Assembly (NCBI RefSeq): GCF_014219065.1
Contig: NZ_JACLGO010000001.1
Span: 218,413-282,412 of the forward strand
DNA: 64,000 nucleotides
DNA from: Halopseudomonas xiamenensis
Lineage (GTDB): Bacteria > Pseudomonadota > Gammaproteobacteria > Pseudomonadales > Pseudomonadaceae
Direction: 5' to 3'
Shown here: positions 61,540 to 64,000 of the stretch, piece by piece
Numbering within the stretch: position 1 is the stretch's first letter
How the letters are laid out: every line of letters begins with the position of its first letter
Notes under the pieces: model-generated
What the model saw: only the letters and a program-made list of their open reading frames with translations
What the model was told of the DNA's origin: nothing
The model's database searches: none
Program-made: the position numbers and the translations under genes

Positions 61540-62847
61540 ATGCATAGTGTTACGGGAGATTCGATTGATCGCCGTTTGTTTTTTCTTGTTTTACTGTTTG
61601 CTTTTTTCTTTCCTGTCTTTCAGAAGCAGTTAGGGACCGCAGGAGCAATGTTGGTAAACGGTGGGATTATTGCATTGATTTCGCTGTTTTTTCTTGGCAG
61701 AGGAAGGCTGGCTCTATATTTTTCTGATAATAAAGAGAAAGAAGTATATTTATCAATAGCGCTGGTTTTTGTTTTTTTCGCGTTACATATTCCTCTATCC
61801 ATGGCAGTTGGTGCTGTTTGGGGCGGTGTTAATATTTCTGAAAGAGATTTTTTCGAACTTCATCGGCCGATTTTATACTTTCTAGTTTTTACAATGGCTT
61901 TTTTCACTTTCAAGAATGGCTATTCTCTGGCCGGTTTTGAGCGGTTGTTGATCTTTGTCTTTTGGATTCTTGTTGCTCTCGGAGTTAATCATTATTATGG
62001 GTTTTTTGATGATATTAGTCAGCTTTATACCAAGCAGATAAATATACGTACGCGTCGGGTATCAACGCCGTTTGTAAATCCGTATGACTATGCTTTTGTG
62101 ATGAGTTTTTTTATATTTTATTTTTTTCTGAAGACTATATTTTTAAGCCCGAGATATCTAGTTCTTTCGGGTGTCGCGATAGTGATGTTTGTTCTTCCTC
62201 AGTCTCGCTCAGTAGTTGTCGGGTTCTTGATCGGTTTCTTCTTGATTTTGCCATTATCGCTTTTGTTCTTTAATTTCGATGCTCTAAGGTTGAGAGTGAA
62301 AAAAGGTGTTTTGTATTTCTTTTTGCTTTTTTTTGTTATTTTGTTTTCCTTGCTCGCTATGTTGCCTTTTTTGATTGAAAACTTTGCTTATTTGACAGGG
62401 CAGTTTGTTCGAGTGCTGGAAGGTGAGGGGGTGGGAAGTTCTGCAAATATTAGAATTAACCAATTTTTATTTGCTTTGGATAAGGCGCTAACAAATCCAT
62501 TGATACTGTTTTTTGGAAATGGCCCGGCAAAGGATGAGATGGAGTATGTTGAGTCAATTTACAATTATCAATTTTATCGATATGGGCTTATTGGTTTGGT
62601 TCTATACTTTTTGTATCCTATCTCTATATCCTGTTGTTATTGCTTGAGGTTACTGAAGGTTACTCCTGTGACAAGTAGTTTTTATTCTTTATATTTTGCG
62701 ATTTTTGTGTGGCTGCTGACGGTTCCGTTGATGAGTATCGGGAATAACTTCACCGAACAAATTAGGTTGTCTTTTTTCTATTATGCTATATTGGCACTTG
62801 TTGCTTCAGCCTATTTAATAAGTCGGCGGGGAAGAGAAGTGCAATGA
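61540..62847 (+). CDS. wzy: Wzy-like O-antigen/exopolysaccharide polymerase
   Basis: A 435-residue membrane protein with about eleven predicted helices and a large polar loop in the second half (about 290-350, with RVLEGEGVGSSANIRINQF and FFGNGPAKDEMEYVES). This suits the Wzy_C/O-antigen ligase superfamily. Conserved arginines fall in and near that loop. Wzy joins undecaprenol-linked repeat units in the periplasm after Wzx flips them. An in-frame GTG at 61531 is an alternative start. It follows a 215-base AT-rich gap with no recognised gene and overlaps the GT4 start by 4 bases. Confidence 0.82.
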   Translation: MHSVTGDSIDRRLFFLVLLFAFFFPVFQKQLGTAGAMLVNGGIIALISLFFLGRGRLALYFSDNKEKEVYLSIALVFVFFALHIPLSMAVGAVWGGVNISERDFFELHRPILYFLVFTMAFFTFKNGYSLAGFERLLIFVFWILVALGVNHYYGFFDDISQLYTKQINIRTRRVSTPFVNPYDYAFVMSFFIFYFFLKTIFLSPRYLVLSGVAIVMFVLPQSRSVVVGFLIGFFLILPLSLLFFNFDALRLRVKKGVLYFFLLFFVILFSLLAMLPFLIENFAYLTGQFVRVLEGEGVGSSANIRINQFLFALDKALTNPLILFFGNGPAKDEMEYVESIYNYQFYRYGLIGLVLYFLYPISISCCYCLRLLKVTPVTSSFYSLYFAIFVWLLTVPLMSIGNNFTEQIRLSFFYYAILALVASAYLISRRGREVQ

Positions 62848-64000
62848 ATATAAGTTATGTTTTAATGCAGTTCCCTGTTCCAAGTGAAACTTTTGCAGGC
62901 GTTGATATCAAGGCTTTAAGGCGTGCCGGGCATGTTGTAAATGTATATGGAATGCGCCCAAGTCATAGAATGCATCGAAAACTGATTGAGCAACGTGGAC
63001 TAGATGGGCTCTATGTTGAGAATTTTTCAATAAGGTCTTTTTTTCAGTTTTTGGGATTTCTTTTTTTACATCCGATAATTTCCCTATACCTCTTGAATAG
63101 AGTTATGAGAATGAGGTCAAGGAAGCACATAGCTAAAAGTTTGGTGCTATATCCGTCGGCGATATCAATTTTTTCTAGCATCTATAAAGATAAACCAGAT
63201 GTGGTTCATCTCTTCTGGGGGCACTATCCTTCAATGGTAGGAACGCTTGTAAAAAAATATATGCCGGATACCACCTTAACTCAGTTTCTTGGGGCGCACG
63301 ATCTGTTGGAGGCGTATCCTTTAGCTGAGTCTTTGGCGCAGAGCTTGCCTGTCATATTTACTCATGCAGAGAGTAATGTTTCAAGCTTGCAGCGCATAGG
63401 GGTTGATAATAATAAAATCCGAGTAGTTCATCGAGGCGTTGATACAGTTGCTCGGACAGAAGACATTTCAAGAATATATGAGGGAATCGAAAAGCCAATA
63501 CTTGTTACGGCAAGCAGGCTTATTAATGAAAAGGGTGTGGATAATGTGTTGGGAGCATTTAAGTTAGTCTCGCGCGTTTATCCTGGTGCGAAGCTCTATA
63601 TCGCAGGTGACGGACCTAGTAGAGCTGCTCTCGAATCCGAGGCAAGAAAGCTGGAGATAGAGAATGATGTAGACTTTTTGGGGCACATAGATCAGCGCGA
63701 ATTAATAAAGCTTATGAAAATGTCTCATTTTTTTGTTCTTATGTCGAGGTATCGTGCAGAGCGATTGCCTAATGTGATAAAGGAGGCGATGTTACAGGGG
63801 TGTGTGGTTGTATCCACTGTAACTGATGGGGTTACAGAGTTGGTGAAGCATTCTGATAATGGGTTTCTAAATTTCTCTGGTACTCCTGAAGAGACTGCAA
63901 ATTGTATTTTTGATTGTATAAATAAGGCTCTTCACCTTTTCTGGTGGGTAACCCTTTATTTCTCTGTCATTTTTGCTCACCATCGACCGGGTAAACTAGG
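62844..64000 (+). CDS. Family 4 glycosyltransferase (runs off the window)
   Basis: An open frame of 385 codons without a stop before the window ends. It starts MNISYVLMQFPVPSETF and has GT4 hallmarks: VVHLFWGHYPS, FLGAHDLLEAYP, VVHRGVDTVAR, TASRLINEKGVDNVLGAF, LYIAGDGPSRAALE, FLGHIDQRELIKLMKMSHFF, and ERLPNVIKEAMLQGCVVVST with GVTELVKHSDNG (the E-x7-E-type nucleotide site). From about 63925 the translation turns to HLFWWVTLYFSVIFAHHRPG, which does not look like the end of a GT4. It starts inside the wzy stop (ATGA). Confidence 0.85.
   Translation, partial: MNISYVLMQFPVPSETFAGVDIKALRRAGHVVNVYGMRPSHRMHRKLIEQRGLDGLYVENFSIRSFFQFLGFLFLHPIISLYLLNRVMRMRSRKHIAKSLVLYPSAISIFSSIYKDKPDVVHLFWGHYPSMVGTLVKKYMPDTTLTQFLGAHDLLEAYPLAESLAQSLPVIFTHAESNVSSLQRIGVDNNKIRVVHRGVDTVARTEDISRIYEGIEKPILVTASRLINEKGVDNVLGAFKLVSRVYPGAKLYIAGDGPSRAALESEARKLEIENDVDFLGHIDQRELIKLMKMSHFFVLMSRYRAERLPNVIKEAMLQGCVVVSTVTDGVTELVKHSDNGFLNFSGTPEETANCIFDCINKALHLFWWVTLYFSVIFAHHRPGKL

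Overview
The window looks like a chromosome segment of a gammaproteobacterium of the Pseudomonas/Halopseudomonas type. The reasons are the Dnr-type Fnr regulator beside hemN, NnrS, an FhpR-Fhp nitric oxide detoxification pair, a PA2817-like protein, CTCTCCC-type and GTGGGAGC-type intergenic palindromes, and high GC content up to about 55 kb. The assignment rests on recognising protein families by eye; no database was searched.

Layout. (1) 1-2.8 kb: a ybaN-dnr pair diverges from hemN, with an Fnr/Dnr box between them. (2) 3-6.9 kb: a YhaO/YhaN-type nuclease-ATPase pair. (3) 7.2-8.2 kb: meso-diaminopimelate dehydrogenase. (4) 8.6-12.5 kb: nitric oxide genes, namely nnrS, a CopD-like membrane protein, a short YtfE/RIC-like di-iron protein and divergent norR. 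A perfect sigma-54 promoter and three NorR operators lie between the last two. (5) 12.7-20.1 kb: lipoprotein hydrolase, rlhA, a frameshifted CHAD gene, DUF2789 and a chemoreceptor. (6) 20.4-25.2 kb: nrdD, a 57-residue ORF carrying the glycyl-radical site, and nrdG, divergent from a TonB receptor with Fnr and Fur boxes. (7) 25.5-28.4 kb: fhpR divergent from hmp/fhp, with a second sigma-54 promoter and three operators of a different sequence class. (8) 28.4-34.8 kb: an ACAD11-like split kinase/dehydrogenase set with two SDRs and SurE, then an exported methyltransferase-like protein. (9) 35.1-41 kb: AraC regulator, a DUF1302/DUF1329 envelope pair and a ZIP transporter. (10) 41.3-42.8 kb: a decayed hipBA module between direct repeats, a PA2817-like gene and vanZ. 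(11) 43-64 kb: an exopolysaccharide locus.

The exopolysaccharide locus has two arms. The minus arm encodes wzb, wzc, yjbE, a wza-like exporter, yjbF, yjbG and yjbH. The plus arm encodes a beta-CASP hydrolase, RfaH, an ops element, glmS, a decayed second rfaH, a flippase, a TupA-like ATP-grasp enzyme, MurA and MurB paralogues, a GT2, a Wzy-like polymerase and a GT4 that runs off the window. From about 55.7 kb the DNA is clearly AT-richer, as is usual for exchangeable surface-polysaccharide clusters. The tupA-murA-murB-GT2 cistrons all overlap. Together with glmS they suggest that UDP-N-acetylmuramic acid, perhaps carrying an amino acid on its lactyl group, is made as a building block for a secreted polysaccharide. 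This is the most unusual system in the window.

Three dispersed repeat families fill the intergenic spaces: tandem 120-135 bp units with two hairpins (six loci); CTCTCCC palindromes, often in facing pairs, some carrying a nested ~70 bp insert (eight sites); and a GTCATCCTTCG element (two loci). No tRNA, rRNA, CRISPR array or intact transposase gene was recognised.
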